Below, in pieces: positions 7,478 through 16,044 of a stretch of DNA of 39,198 nucleotides (the first letter of the stretch is position 1; each line of letters begins with the position of its first letter). This DNA is from Oscillospiraceae bacterium (GTDB lineage Bacteria > Bacillota > Clostridia > Oscillospirales > Oscillospiraceae), in contig JAFTVV010000026.1 of the NCBI GenBank assembly GCA_017465625.1, positions 1 through 39,198 on the forward strand. The letters are read 5' to 3'. Position numbers and translations under genes: made by a program. The notes below the pieces were generated by a model. It worked only from the letters and a program-made list of their open reading frames with translations, made no database searches and was not told where the DNA came from.

Positions 7478-9088
7478 CTATTCTTTAATATTAATGCGGT
7501 CTGCGTGAGCACGACCAAAAGACAACAGCTGTTCCATCTGTTTGGACTGTTGCGCCTTGGATGTTTGATCAATGGGAACAACATCCACAGACGCTCCCAA
7601 AATCGCAGAAGCTTTTCTCCTGCAGCAATCAAGTACATCTGCCTTGTTGATCATATCATACGTAAACGAATTGGAGCACTGCAAAACCAGCTTTCCGTTT
7701 TGAAGCACGCCTCGTACAGGCGCATCTTGATTTGTTGTAAAAAAGCCTAATACAGGGGGTTTCAATTCATTTCGCACCTGTGTAACAACATCCGACCAGA
7801 AACCAAGGGGCGCTTCATCAACAGGTGCAGGCTTAGACTCCTGAACCTCCAAGGTCTCCATCTCTTCCGGTTCATCCGCTATTGCAGGAATGTTGTTCGT
7901 ATCCTGTTGTGCAGGCAAAACGAATGTGCCATTCTGCAGGCGTTCCTCCATACGCGAAATGCGAGCGTTTAATGCATCAGTATCCAGAGAAAGCTCAGGC
8001 TGACACAGATTGACAACGCATAATTCCGCATCCATACGGCGGCTGGAGCTGCGGGTAAAGCCGGCAATCGTTTGTTGCAGAATGCCCATCATACGCACAA
8101 GCTCTCCGATGCTGAAAACATTCATCAGCATCTTACAATCTTGTTCTGAAGCAACACCGGAAAGCATACCAATGCCCTCTGCAGGCGCAGTTTTGAGAAT
8201 CATCAGATCGCGGCACAGGCAGGTCAGCTCATCTAAAAGAGCGCCCATATCCTTGCCCTCGGAATAAAAACGATTAAGCAAAGATAGCGCCTTGGCACTA
8301 TCGTGGTTACCGATAAACTGCATCAGTTTTCCGCATTCCTGCACACCGGCAATGCCCAGGCAGGCATATACTTTTTCCGCAGTCAAATCTCCTTGTGTTG
8401 CGGACGCGCACTGATCAAGCAAGCTTAGTCCATCACGCATACCGCCATCTGCAAGACGCGCTATAATGCGTGCGGCACCGTCTTCCAGTTCGATATTTTC
8501 CTGATATGCCACATATTGCAATCGTGCGGCAATATCATCCTGTCCAATTCTGCGGAATGCAAAACGCTGGCATCTGGAGAGGATGGTTGCAGGAACCTTG
8601 TGCAATTCCGTAGTGGCAAGAATAAACAGCAAATGCTCCGGGGGCTCTTCAATAATCTTTAAAAGCGCATTAAATGCTGAAATGGACAGCATATGCACCT
8701 CGTCAATAATATATACACGTTTTTTAACTTGAGACGGCGTATACACGGCGTCATCCCGCAAATCCCGAACATTATCAACACCGTTATTGGATGCGGCGTC
8801 TATTTCAAGCACATCCATACACGACCCGGAGTCAATTGCACGACAAGATGCGCAACAGTTGCAAGGATTGCCGTCCTGAGGCGTTTCGCAGTTCACGGCC
8901 TTTGCCAGGATTTTAGCACTACTGGTTTTACCAGTGCCTCGGGATCCGGTGAACAGATATGCATGGGATAGCTTTCCTGTTTGCAATTGATTTTTCAGCG
9001 TTTGGGTAACCGCCTGCTGCCCAACCACATCATCAAAGGTTTGCGGTCTGTACTTTCGATATAAAGCCTGATACACTCCATTCACCAT
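7478..9088 (-). CDS. dnaX: DNA polymerase III subunit gamma/tau
   Basis: About 536 aa. This is the ATPase of the replicative clamp loader. The AAA+ core shows YQALYRKYRPQTFDDVVGQ at the start, Walker A GSRGTGKT (48-55), a zinc module (Cys67, Cys76, Cys79, Cys82), Walker B IIDEVHML and the sensor/arginine region ATTELHKVPATILSRCQRF. The tail after about residue 360 is short and low in complexity, then ends in a tau-like domain (EAPLGFWSDVVTQV...). Start choice is uncertain. The ATG at 9088 overlaps the best Shine-Dalgarno match (AGAAAGGATG), whereas the GTG at 9076 sits 9 bases after it and begins the conserved YQALYRK block, so 9076 may be the true start. No A-rich frameshift site was recognised. 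Confidence 0.96.
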   Translation of the reverse strand: MVNGVYQALYRKYRPQTFDDVVGQQAVTQTLKNQLQTGKLSHAYLFTGSRGTGKTSSAKILAKAVNCETPQDGNPCNCCASCRAIDSGSCMDVLEIDAASNNGVDNVRDLRDDAVYTPSQVKKRVYIIDEVHMLSISAFNALLKIIEEPPEHLLFILATTELHKVPATILSRCQRFAFRRIGQDDIAARLQYVAYQENIELEDGAARIIARLADGGMRDGLSLLDQCASATQGDLTAEKVYACLGIAGVQECGKLMQFIGNHDSAKALSLLNRFYSEGKDMGALLDELTCLCRDLMILKTAPAEGIGMLSGVASEQDCKMLMNVFSIGELVRMMGILQQTIAGFTRSSSRRMDAELCVVNLCQPELSLDTDALNARISRMEERLQNGTFVLPAQQDTNNIPAIADEPEEMETLEVQESKPAPVDEAPLGFWSDVVTQVRNELKPPVLGFFTTNQDAPVRGVLQNGKLVLQCSNSFTYDMINKADVLDCCRRKASAILGASVDVVPIDQTSKAQQSKQMEQLLSFGRAHADRINIKE

Positions 9089-9106
9089 CCTTTCTTTTTA
9101 TATAAA

Positions 9107-9406
9107 ACCGGCCCATAACAAGATCGCACACCTACATTTGAGCAGACCGAACGCCCGGTATCCACACAGCCAGCTCAGGATCGGCAAGCCTGCGGCACAC
9201 GGGAGTATCCGCTTAATGCTGCTTGGTTCCCCACCTGACATGGTTCACGGGCTCCTGTTGCGCAGGACCGTTCCATCAACACCGCTTATACAGGCCGAAC
9301 AGCGCTCAAGTCTACCCGGGTGTAGGAATTCATCCCTGCTATAGCGGATTGCAGGTTACAGGGCACCGCTATCTCCCCGACTAGTGCGACCTTGTTATAA
9401 GCCGGT
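9107..9406 (-). ncRNA. ffs: Signal recognition particle RNA, large Gram-positive type with Alu domain
   Basis: On the minus strand the Alu-domain core GGGGAGATAGCGGTGCCCTG and the matching CCTGCAATCCGCTATAGCAGGG are clearly recognisable, as is the Ffh-binding hairpin GTCAGGTGGGGAACCAAGCAG (9218-9239). The ends are defined by pairing: ACCGGC...ATAACAAGGTCGCAC at the 5' end against GTGCGATCTTGTTAT...GCCGGT at the 3' end, giving about 300 nt. A T-rich stretch follows the 3' strand. Its position just upstream of dnaX matches the Bacillus subtilis order. A TATAAG box at 9409-9414 could be its -10, but it also lies inside an inverted repeat (see findings). Confidence 0.95.
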
Positions 9407-9420
9407 TTCTTATAACAAGG
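9390..9420 (-). repeat. Inverted repeat overlapping the 5' end of the SRP RNA gene
   Basis: Eleven perfectly paired bases (CCTTGTTATAA and its complement) flank a 9-base loop. The right arm on the minus strand is the 5' strand of the SRP RNA terminal helix. There is no T-run after it, so it does not look like a standard terminator for acpP. Confidence 0.6.
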
Positions 9421-9429
9421 GTATTTATA

Positions 9430-9651
9430 TCAGTTTACCTTAGAGTCAATAAAGTCAGCCAGTTCCTGGAAAGTAGTAATCTTTTGGCTTTCCATCTCCA
9501 GCTCCACACCCAGTTCAGACTCCAGATCCATAATCATCTCGACAACATCCAAAGAATCAATGCCCAGGCTCTCGAAAGTGCTATCGGGCGTAATATCATC
9601 GGGAGTTAAGTCTAATTGCTTAACAGCATAAGAAACGAGTTTTTCGTACAT
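9430..9651 (-). CDS. acpP: Acyl carrier protein
   Basis: 73 aa. The protein carries growing fatty acyl chains on a 4'-phosphopantetheine arm attached to Ser33 in the GIDSLD motif. The sequence is a typical acidic four-helix ACP (FESLGIDSLDVVEMIMDLE...FQELADFI). The ATG follows a TGGAGG ribosome binding site. It stands alone between the end of the BaiN-like gene and the SRP RNA, with a promoter reaching into the former. No other fatty acid synthesis gene lies nearby, so it could serve as the general or a secondary ACP. Confidence 0.95.
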   Translation of the reverse strand: MYEKLVSYAVKQLDLTPDDITPDSTFESLGIDSLDVVEMIMDLESELGVELEMESQKITTFQELADFIDSKVN

Positions 9652-9696
9652 GGTAATTCCTCCATATAAAAGTATCTGTAAAGATGTACCTGTAGT

Positions 9697-9725
9697 ATTT
9701 TATAGCATTGTGCTGTTTTTGTCAA
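9697..9725 (-). promoter_or_regulatory. Promoter of acpP
   Basis: On the minus strand TTGACA (9720-9725), a 17-base spacer and TAAAAT (9697-9702) precede acpP by about 45 bases. The -35 and spacer lie inside the last codons of the upstream flavoprotein gene. A TATAAA at a shorter 15-base spacing is an alternative -10. Confidence 0.7.
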
Positions 9726-10947
9726 TGGCGGTTTTGACATTCAATCCTGCCGCATAGGCCGTTGCCCATGCGATTTGTAAATTAAAGCCGCCTGTATAAG
9801 CATCACAATCAATAATCTCACCTGCAAAAAACAACCCTTCAATAATCTTGGATTCCATCGTTTTCGGGTCAATTTCCGACACCTTAATGCCGCCGCTGGT
9901 AATAATCGCCTCTTCAACGGGTCTTTTTCCGGAAATTTCAACGGGAAATGCTTTTAAGAGGTCTAAAATGGCTCTTCTTTGTTCCTTTTTTAAAGAATTG
10001 GCCTGTAGTTCGGCAGGCACTTCCGCTTTACGCAATACCACGGGAATCATCGATCTGGGAAGTAAATCCGTGAGGGCGTTTTCCATCGTGCGATTGCGAT
10101 ATTGATCCAAATCGCGCATAAGACGATCCTGCAATTTTTGTTCATCCAGCGCAGGCTTCAGATCTATAAGCATCTTGCATCCCTCTCCCTTTAGATGCGC
10201 ACTGGCAGAAAGCGCAACAGGGCCGGAAATACCAAAATGTGTGAACAGTAATTCTCCAAAATCTTTGTAAAGCAGCTTTCCCTTACGGTCAATCAATTTA
10301 GCCGCAACATTGCGCAGGCTCAGCCCCTGCATATCTGCACAGTCAGCGCCCACGGCAACAAGAGGAACCAAAGATCCTTCCTGCGGAATAATTGTATGCC
10401 CTACTTCCTCTGCCATCCGGTAACCGTCACCGGTAGATCCTGTCGCAGGATAGGATTTTCCGCCGGTTGCAAGTACTACACTGTCCGCCTCATACCGATG
10501 ATCTTTCGACTGCACACCGACAATGCGTCCGTCTTTCACCAACAATTTCGTCACACGATCAGTTAAAACCTTCACACCGCTTGTGTGTAATGCCTTTTTC
10601 AGACAATCTAAAACGCTTTGGGATCTGTCGGAGACTGGGAAAACACGGTTGCCCCGCTCTGTTTTTAATGCGCACCCTTCAGATTGCAGGAAATCCTTTA
10701 TGCTCCGGGGTGGAAAATTCTCCATTGCACTATACAAAAATCGACCGTTTCGGGGCGTATTTTCCAGCACCTCACGGGCTGTACAATCATTGGTAACATT
10801 GCAACGACCTTTGCCGGTGATCAAAAGCTTTTTGCCTAATCGCTCATTACGTTCAAGCAGCAAAACACGCTTATTATTCCGTGCCGCAGTAATGGCGGAA
10901 AACATTCCTGCTGGACCACCGCCAATTACAATTACATCGTATTTCAT
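9700..10947 (-). CDS. BaiN/HI0933-like FAD-dependent oxidoreductase
   Basis: 415 aa. It is a flavoprotein of the HI0933/YhiN/BaiN family. The N-terminus has a Rossmann FAD-binding motif (VIGGGPAGMFSAITAARNN), then the family blocks LLITGKGRCNVTN, VLATGGKSYPATGSTGDGY, FTHFGISGPVALSASAH, AIITSGGIKVSEIDPKTMESK and GLFFAGEIIDCDAYTGGFNLQIAWATAY. One family member reduces bile acid intermediates in clostridia, but most have unknown substrates, so no reaction is assigned here. Its ATG overlaps the stop of the RpiR-type regulator by ATGA, so the two genes are probably translationally coupled. Confidence 0.93.
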   Translation of the reverse strand: MKYDVIVIGGGPAGMFSAITAARNNKRVLLLERNERLGKKLLITGKGRCNVTNDCTAREVLENTPRNGRFLYSAMENFPPRSIKDFLQSEGCALKTERGNRVFPVSDRSQSVLDCLKKALHTSGVKVLTDRVTKLLVKDGRIVGVQSKDHRYEADSVVLATGGKSYPATGSTGDGYRMAEEVGHTIIPQEGSLVPLVAVGADCADMQGLSLRNVAAKLIDRKGKLLYKDFGELLFTHFGISGPVALSASAHLKGEGCKMLIDLKPALDEQKLQDRLMRDLDQYRNRTMENALTDLLPRSMIPVVLRKAEVPAELQANSLKKEQRRAILDLLKAFPVEISGKRPVEEAIITSGGIKVSEIDPKTMESKIIEGLFFAGEIIDCDAYTGGFNLQIAWATAYAAGLNVKTAIDKNSTML

Positions 10948-11765
10948 AATCTCAGCTCTTTCGTTTGGTAATCCTTTAATTTCTCCATAATGTTGAAATA
11001 CTGCTCCTCATTTCCTTTTATAAAGCACTCAAGGAAAATCTGCAGCAAGCATACAGGCGCAGTCAACGAAGAAGTATGACCGCAGGCATCCGTTGGTGCA
11101 ACGAAAACAGCATCACAGCCGGATGCAGCAGGCGTTAAAGCGCTGCCGGTAAATCCAATCATATATGCACCGGAATCCCGGGCATAAGATAACATCGGCA
11201 CATAATCATTTCCATATCCAAAACAAAGGAAAATCACTGAATCTTCCGGGCAAAGGTGCATCAATTCAACAGGGCTCTCAACAACTAAAACGCGCGCTCG
11301 AACAGCAGATAAGTGAAATTTCAAATAATCCTGCAGGCCTCGACTGTACACATCAGAAACCAAATAAATATTTCTACAGTTTTTTAAACGGGATACTGCA
11401 TTTTCTAAGGACTGAAAATCCAGCAATTCCATTGTCTTTATAATATTATCGATATTTTTATTTGCCCATAAAAGCTTTTCATCATCAGTATTTTCGTGTA
11501 TTTCCGGGACGTACTGTTTGGAGTCAATTTGAGACAAAACACATTTCTGCAAATCCTTTTGCAGTCCGGGAAATCCCTTATATCCCAACTCACAAGCAAA
11601 GCGGACAACAGTAGACTCCGAAACATCAGCGCGCTTACCGATCTGTGCGGCAGTCATAAAGCAAACTTCGTTCGGCCTTTCAAAAATGAGCTGTGCAATT
11701 CTTTTTTGACCCTTAGAAAAAGTGTTCATTCTTTGCTCAATGGAAAGCAAAACATCATGCTTCAT
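10944..11765 (-). CDS. MurR/RpiR family transcriptional regulator (HTH + SIS)
   Basis: 273 aa from the chosen start. The N-terminal ~77 residues form an RpiR-type helix-turn-helix (TFSKGQKRIAQLIFERP...AAQIGKRADVSESTVVRFACELGYKGF). The C-terminal half is a sugar isomerase (SIS) domain (IYLVSDVYSRGLQDYL...VIFLCFGYGNDYVPMLSYARDSGAYMIGFTGS) that normally senses phosphosugars. I chose the ATG at 11765, with GGAGG nine bases upstream inside the end of rluB. An ATG seven codons earlier (11786) has no such site. It overlaps rluB upstream and the BaiN-like gene downstream, but no sugar catabolic gene is nearby, so its target is not evident. Confidence 0.92.
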   Translation of the reverse strand: MKHDVLLSIEQRMNTFSKGQKRIAQLIFERPNEVCFMTAAQIGKRADVSESTVVRFACELGYKGFPGLQKDLQKCVLSQIDSKQYVPEIHENTDDEKLLWANKNIDNIIKTMELLDFQSLENAVSRLKNCRNIYLVSDVYSRGLQDYLKFHLSAVRARVLVVESPVELMHLCPEDSVIFLCFGYGNDYVPMLSYARDSGAYMIGFTGSALTPAASGCDAVFVAPTDACGHTSSLTAPVCLLQIFLECFIKGNEEQYFNIMEKLKDYQTKELRL

Positions 11766-12465
11766 CCTGCATCGCCTCCAGTTCATCGGCGGTCAAAAAT
11801 CTCCACATACCGGACGGTAAGTTTCCAAGCCGCAAAGTCCCTTCCTGAATTCGTATTAAACGCTTTACCTGCATACCGGCTCTGGCACACATTCTGCGCA
11901 CCTGCCGATTTCTGCCCTCGTGAATGGTGATTCGAATCGTCGCAAGGTCTTGATCAGAGGAAACAAGGTTCACCTGAGGCGGCGCTATGCGATATCCGTC
12001 CAAATAAATCGGTTTTTTCAGCTGCTCCAAGCGCTGTGGTGTGTATCCCTTCACTTCAACAGAATAGATCTTGTCCACGCATCCGCGCGGATGCATAATT
12101 CTGTTTGCAAAATCACCGTCATTTGTAAGCAAAAGGAGTCCTTCCGAGTCCATATCCAAGCGGCCCACAGGATATACTCTTGCCCCACATTGGGCAACCA
12201 ACTGTGCTACATTTTTTCTGTTTTTCTCATCCGAAAGAGTGGTAACATAACCCTTCGGTTTGTTTAACATTATGTACACGGACTTACCTTTAGACGGAAG
12301 GGGTTTTCCGTCCAGAAGAAGTGTATCCGTATCGGCATCCGCAACATCGCCCAAAGCGCAAACAGCGCCGTTGCAGGAGATTCTGCCATCTAATATCATC
12401 TGTTCGGCCTGTCTGCGGGAGGCAACCCCTCGTTGCGACAGTATTTTTTGTATCCGTTCTTTCAC
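11755..12465 (-). CDS. rluB: Ribosomal RNA pseudouridine synthase of the RsuA/RluB family
   Basis: 236 aa. The enzyme isomerises a uridine in 23S rRNA (RluB) or a related RNA. An S4 RNA-binding domain occupies residues about 1-60 (RIQKILSQRGVASRRQAEQMI), and the synthase core carries the catalytic Asp104 in VGRLDMDSEGLLLLTNDG, followed by HPRGCVDKIYSVEV and EGRNRQVRRMC. The start is a GTG with a strong AAGGAGG site that overlaps the stop of the carboxypeptidase gene. Its place downstream of scpA-scpB matches a common Firmicutes arrangement. RluB against RsuA/RluE is decided mainly by that context. Confidence 0.93.
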   Translation of the reverse strand: MKERIQKILSQRGVASRRQAEQMILDGRISCNGAVCALGDVADADTDTLLLDGKPLPSKGKSVYIMLNKPKGYVTTLSDEKNRKNVAQLVAQCGARVYPVGRLDMDSEGLLLLTNDGDFANRIMHPRGCVDKIYSVEVKGYTPQRLEQLKKPIYLDGYRIAPPQVNLVSSDQDLATIRITIHEGRNRQVRRMCARAGMQVKRLIRIQEGTLRLGNLPSGMWRFLTADELEAMQDEA

Positions 12466-12476
12466 AGGCTACCTCC

Positions 12477-13556
12477 TTAAAATATACTTTTCCACCAGGG
12501 TTTTTGGGGGCTTTTTTGTGGATCTGCAGAATCTCCGTACACAAGACGAACTGAGCCTACTGGCTCATCATCAATGAAAATGTGTCCGATTCCTGCATCC
12601 TGCCCTTCACTTACCGGTGCATATTCAAAGCTTTTTGCAGGCAACTCAATGTGCCAGTGTTCCCCCGTGCGCAGTGCAACTGAAAAATCGTCATTGGATA
12701 TAATGGGCACCTGTTCAGCACTGCCGCCTACGATGTTCATTTGACCCAAAACTTGCCCTTTATAAATAATATTTTTTAACTTATAGTCGGAAAATCCCTG
12801 TTCCAAAAGCTGGTGATGGTCCACCCAATCATTCGGATCGTTGAATGTAACGGCAATCAAGCGACGCCCGTCTCGCCGTGCGCTGGATACCAATATGCGT
12901 CCGGCAGCTTTGGTAAAGCCGGTTTTAACGCCGTCAGCGCCCTCTACCTTCCAAAGAAGCTTATTGTGATTGCGCAAATAGCGCTCCCCTATTTTAATTG
13001 TTTTTGTGGATACAGTTTGTGCAAAAATTGGATTTTTCAATGCGTAGATTGCAAGCTTTGCCAAGTCACGGGGCGTGGAATAATGACCGGGCGCATCCAA
13101 ACCATTGGGGTTGGCAAAGTGGGTGTTTTCCAATCCTAAGCGATGGGCTTTGTCATTCATCAGCTGAACAAACCCCTCCACCGTGCCGCCACAATATATG
13201 GCAAGTGCAACAGCCGCATCATTGCCACTTTGCAGCATCAGGCCATACAAGAGCTCCTGTACCGTCAGCACCTCTGCTTCACGTAAATACATGGATGAGC
13301 CTTCAATGCCCACAGCTTCTTTGGGAATGCGCACACGATCGAGCACGTTGGATTGCTCACAGACGATCAGTGCCGTCATCATTTTTGTGGTGCTTGCAAT
13401 CAATCCGCGCTCATCGGCTCGCTTCTCATACAATATTCGTCCGGTTTCACCATCCACAACAATCGCCTGCTCCGCCGAGATTCCACGGGCAAGGATAGGG
13501 TTAAAAAGGATGGCAGCCAGCAAAGCAGCTGCCATCCCGGCAAATCTTATTTTCAT
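12477..13556 (-). CDS. D-alanyl-D-alanine carboxypeptidase, peptidase S11 (DacF/DacB-like)
   Basis: 359 aa. It is a secreted or membrane-associated penicillin-binding protein that trims the terminal D-Ala of peptidoglycan stem peptides. It has a signal peptide (cleavage likely near residue 28), the three active-site motifs SxxK (Ser55-Lys58, STTK), SGN (110-112) and KTG (210-212), and a C-terminal PBP5-type beta domain. I start it at the ATG at 13556. A GTG four codons upstream lacks a ribosome binding site. It follows gerW, so a sporulation-linked DacF role is plausible, but a vegetative DacA-like role is equally possible from sequence. Confidence 0.95.
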   Translation of the reverse strand: MKIRFAGMAAALLAAILFNPILARGISAEQAIVVDGETGRILYEKRADERGLIASTTKMMTALIVCEQSNVLDRVRIPKEAVGIEGSSMYLREAEVLTVQELLYGLMLQSGNDAAVALAIYCGGTVEGFVQLMNDKAHRLGLENTHFANPNGLDAPGHYSTPRDLAKLAIYALKNPIFAQTVSTKTIKIGERYLRNHNKLLWKVEGADGVKTGFTKAAGRILVSSARRDGRRLIAVTFNDPNDWVDHHQLLEQGFSDYKLKNIIYKGQVLGQMNIVGGSAEQVPIISNDDFSVALRTGEHWHIELPAKSFEYAPVSEGQDAGIGHIFIDDEPVGSVRLVYGDSADPQKSPQKPWWKSIF

Positions 13557-13594
13557 CTTTATCACCACTTATATTGTGGCGCATATTATGAGGA

Positions 13595-13987
13595 TTATTC
13601 CTGAACCTTTCCTTTTCTGGATTCAAAAAAATCGGAAATTCGATCCAGTGTATCAGGGATCATTTCCACAATGCGGTCAGCAGTGGTATTGGCCGGTGTT
13701 GCAACAGGCAGCATACGAACGTTTCCGTCCTTGATCACCAAAAAAGCAACAGGCGTAACCTTCATTCCGGCGCCAACACCGCCTCCAAAAGGATTCTCCT
13801 GCGCATTTTGCTTTTTGGATACATAATCCGCTCCGCCGCCTCCAAATCCAATGGAGATTTTAGAAACAGGTACAATTGTTAAATTTTCAGAAATAGGAAT
13901 GGCCGTTCCAACAACTGTGTTTCCGTCCAACATTTCTCTAATCTTAGAAATGGTTGATTCCAACATATTGGGAAGGTTTTTACTCAT
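13595..13987 (-). CDS. GerW (YtfJ) family sporulation protein
   Basis: 130 aa. This family is needed for normal spore germination in Bacillus. The sequence has the family pattern: an N-terminal helix (NMLESTISKIREMLDGNTVVG), the core PISENLTIVPVSKISIGFGGGG, a short Gly-rich block (ENPFGGGVGAGMKVTPVAFLVI) and a C-terminal helix. The ATG at 13987 overlaps the end of the DUF2953 gene. A GTG three codons earlier (13996) has an AAGGA site at short spacing and could be the start instead. Its presence suggests the organism sporulates, or descends from a spore former. Confidence 0.92.
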   Translation of the reverse strand: MSKNLPNMLESTISKIREMLDGNTVVGTAIPISENLTIVPVSKISIGFGGGGADYVSKKQNAQENPFGGGVGAGMKVTPVAFLVIKDGNVRMLPVATPANTTADRIVEMIPDTLDRISDFFESRKGKVQE

Positions 13988-14555
13988 TTTCAACACCGCT
14001 TTCCTTAGATTTCATCGATTTAGTATAGTGTTTTAACAAACGAAAGCCGTATTTAGCCGCAATGCCAATCAGCTTCCAGGTAGCAATATGGGCACGAAGA
14101 TTTGCCTTTACAAGTGTTTCTTCTGCGCCAAAATCGCAGTCAATCTGAATTTTTCTTTTTTTAATAATAAAGCTCTCTTCCAGTAAAGGAATCAAACTCC
14201 CGGTAGCTGCCCACGCCCGACCGTAATTGATCGCCAAATCACAGGGATCGTCTCCGGCCATAAGAACACGAAGTTCAAGCTTCAGCTTCATTTTTTTGCG
14301 AAGAGCATTTAAAAATCCACAACCAATTTTAACAATCGGGATCAGCTCCGACAATTTGCCTCCGGACGTTTCGGACAGTGTTTTTTTCTTTGGCTTCTCT
14401 TTGTTATTTTGACGTTTCTTGCCCGGCAGACGTTTAATCGGGATAATCCCCCACAAAACACGAAACCGGTAACCGCTTTCGTCATAGGAAAAGTGTGCAA
14501 AAAAGGGAACAAATGCAACAAAAAGCAATATTCCCAAGATGATCAGCCACCACAT
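13980..14555 (-). CDS. DUF2953 domain-containing membrane protein
   Basis: 191 aa. There is one N-terminal membrane segment (WWLIILGILLFVAFVPFFAHF), then a basic linker (about residues 40-60) and a C-terminal DUF2953-type domain (INYGRAWAATGSLIPLLE, IQIDCDFG, ATWKLIGIAAKYGFRLLKHY). No biochemical role is known to me. It is regularly found between scpB and gerW in clostridia, as here, which suggests a sporulation or envelope link. Its ATG shares a base with the scpB stop (TAATG) and its end overlaps gerW. Confidence 0.88.
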   Translation of the reverse strand: MWWLIILGILLFVAFVPFFAHFSYDESGYRFRVLWGIIPIKRLPGKKRQNNKEKPKKKTLSETSGGKLSELIPIVKIGCGFLNALRKKMKLKLELRVLMAGDDPCDLAINYGRAWAATGSLIPLLEESFIIKKRKIQIDCDFGAEETLVKANLRAHIATWKLIGIAAKYGFRLLKHYTKSMKSKESGVENE

Positions 14556-15151
14556 TACTGTGCCTCCGCCTGATTCTCTTCAGCACTCATTTCCTCAATC
14601 ATCTGCTGACCGTCATCAGGCATAATCGGCTCACCTAAGCTTACCTTTTCAATCTCAGGCATATCTTCCAGGGAACTCAGTCCAAACGTACGCAGGAATG
14701 CCGGTGTTGTACGATACAAAATGGGACGACCGGGTACATTCAATCTTCCGGCATCTTCAATAAGCTTTTTATTTAAAAGTGCACCGATGGAATAGGAGCT
14801 GTCTACTCCTCGAATCTGCTCTACCATCGCCTTTGTTGCAGGCTGATAATATGCAATAATCGTCAAAGCTTCCAGCTGAGAGGAAGAAAGTTTTGGGGGC
14901 TTTCTTGTTTCCAGTGTGGCAGTGATGTAGTCTGCCATCTCGCCGGATGAAACCATCTGATATCTTTTTTCCAGCTTTAAAATCCGAATACCGCGACGAT
15001 TATAAGACAAATCATTGGCAAGTGCATCTGTAGCTTTTTCAACTTCATCCGGATCAACACTCAAAACTTCTGATAACCGCGCAATTTCAATAGGCTCGCC
15101 TGCGGCAAACAAGATGGCTTCAATGGCCCTTTGTAATTGTTCTTGTTCCAT
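14555..15151 (-). CDS. scpB: Segregation and condensation protein B
   Basis: 198 aa. ScpB is the winged-helix partner that binds ScpA and SMC to form the bacterial condensin. It has two winged-helix units: the first (EQEQLQRAIEAILFAAGEPIEIARLSEVL) and the second (LETRKPPKLSSSQLEALTIIAYYQPATKAMVEQIRGVDSS, split here by its usual turn), followed by IEDAGRLNVPGRPILYRTTPAFLRTFGL. A short acidic tail follows. The start abuts the scpA stop at 15151, so the genes are coupled. SMC itself is not in the window. Confidence 0.96.
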   Translation of the reverse strand: MEQEQLQRAIEAILFAAGEPIEIARLSEVLSVDPDEVEKATDALANDLSYNRRGIRILKLEKRYQMVSSGEMADYITATLETRKPPKLSSSQLEALTIIAYYQPATKAMVEQIRGVDSSYSIGALLNKKLIEDAGRLNVPGRPILYRTTPAFLRTFGLSSLEDMPEIEKVSLGEPIMPDDGQQMIEEMSAEENQAEAQ

Positions 15152-15948
15152 TAAGTCATCTCCTTAATTTTTTCTTCCGGTTCTTTTACTAAACGTACAT
15201 TGGGATTTTCGCCTGTTAAATCGTCTTCCAAAACAACCGAATTGGTCTTACAAAGCTCCAAAACCGCAATAAACGTGGCTACAATTTCAGATCGGCTCTT
15301 ACTGCCTTTGAAAAGATTTTTCAGTTTCTCGATTCCACGCAAAACCAGGCGGCGAACCAGTTCGGTCGCCTTCTTTGTTACAGGATAGGGCTCTTTACCC
15401 ACGATGCCCTTGAAATTCACAGTCGGTGGCGGCAGACGGCGTTGATTACGTTCCGAAATTTCGTCCAGCGCACGAAGCATATCCTCCGGCTCGTGCTTAT
15501 AACGATAAGTGGCATCCCGACGTAAGGGCTCAGGTTGCTTTGTAAAGATGCATCTTCCTACCTCGTTGCGAGGTTCCAAAACCACTATTGCCTTGCGAAT
15601 CTGCTCCATCGCTTCTTTTCGCTGACGTTCAATCAGGGATTGGCGTAACAAATCCAGTTCCGATTCCGCTTCTGCGGCCTCAGCGGCAGACAAAAGCATC
15701 TTCGTCTTAATCAGCATCAAGTGGGATGCCATCGTAATAAATTCACTGGCAATCTCCATATCCAGGCGTTTCATCTCATCAAGATAAGCCAGATATTGCT
15801 CCAAAATGGCAGTAATGGATACGTCTTCGATCTCTATTTTATTTTTACTGAGCAGCAGAAAGATCACGTCCAGAGGACCTTCAAAATCCTCCATTCCTTC
15901 ATTACGGGTGTGGACAATTCCTTCCAGCCGATATTGCGGTTCAGCCAT
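15151..15948 (-). CDS. scpA: Segregation and condensation protein A
   Basis: 265 aa. ScpA is the kleisin that bridges the SMC dimer heads. The N-terminal domain is typical (NEGMEDFEGPLDVIFLLLSKNKIEIEDVSITAILEQYLAYL is present, with MASHLMLIKTKMLL following), and the C-terminal winged helix (RSEIVATFIAVLELCKTNSVVLED) contacts the SMC head. The length is normal. The ATG has a CGGAGAG site, and a very good promoter lies about 40 bases upstream. It heads a compact series of co-oriented genes down to the BaiN-like gene. Confidence 0.96.
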   Translation of the reverse strand: MAEPQYRLEGIVHTRNEGMEDFEGPLDVIFLLLSKNKIEIEDVSITAILEQYLAYLDEMKRLDMEIASEFITMASHLMLIKTKMLLSAAEAAEAESELDLLRQSLIERQRKEAMEQIRKAIVVLEPRNEVGRCIFTKQPEPLRRDATYRYKHEPEDMLRALDEISERNQRRLPPPTVNFKGIVGKEPYPVTKKATELVRRLVLRGIEKLKNLFKGSKSRSEIVATFIAVLELCKTNSVVLEDDLTGENPNVRLVKEPEEKIKEMT

Positions 15949-15983
15949 ATCGTCTCTCCGATAAAATATACATAATTTTGTTC

Positions 15984-16012
15984 ATTATAGCATTATTTAT
16001 ACCGTCATGCAA
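15984..16012 (-). promoter_or_regulatory. Promoter of the scpA operon
   Basis: On the minus strand TTGCAT (16007-16012), a 17-base spacer and a perfect TATAAT (15984-15989) lie about 36 bases before the scpA ATG. Confidence 0.8.
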
Positions 16013-16044
16013 GTATAATTGCAAAATATCTTTTAATGATTGCA

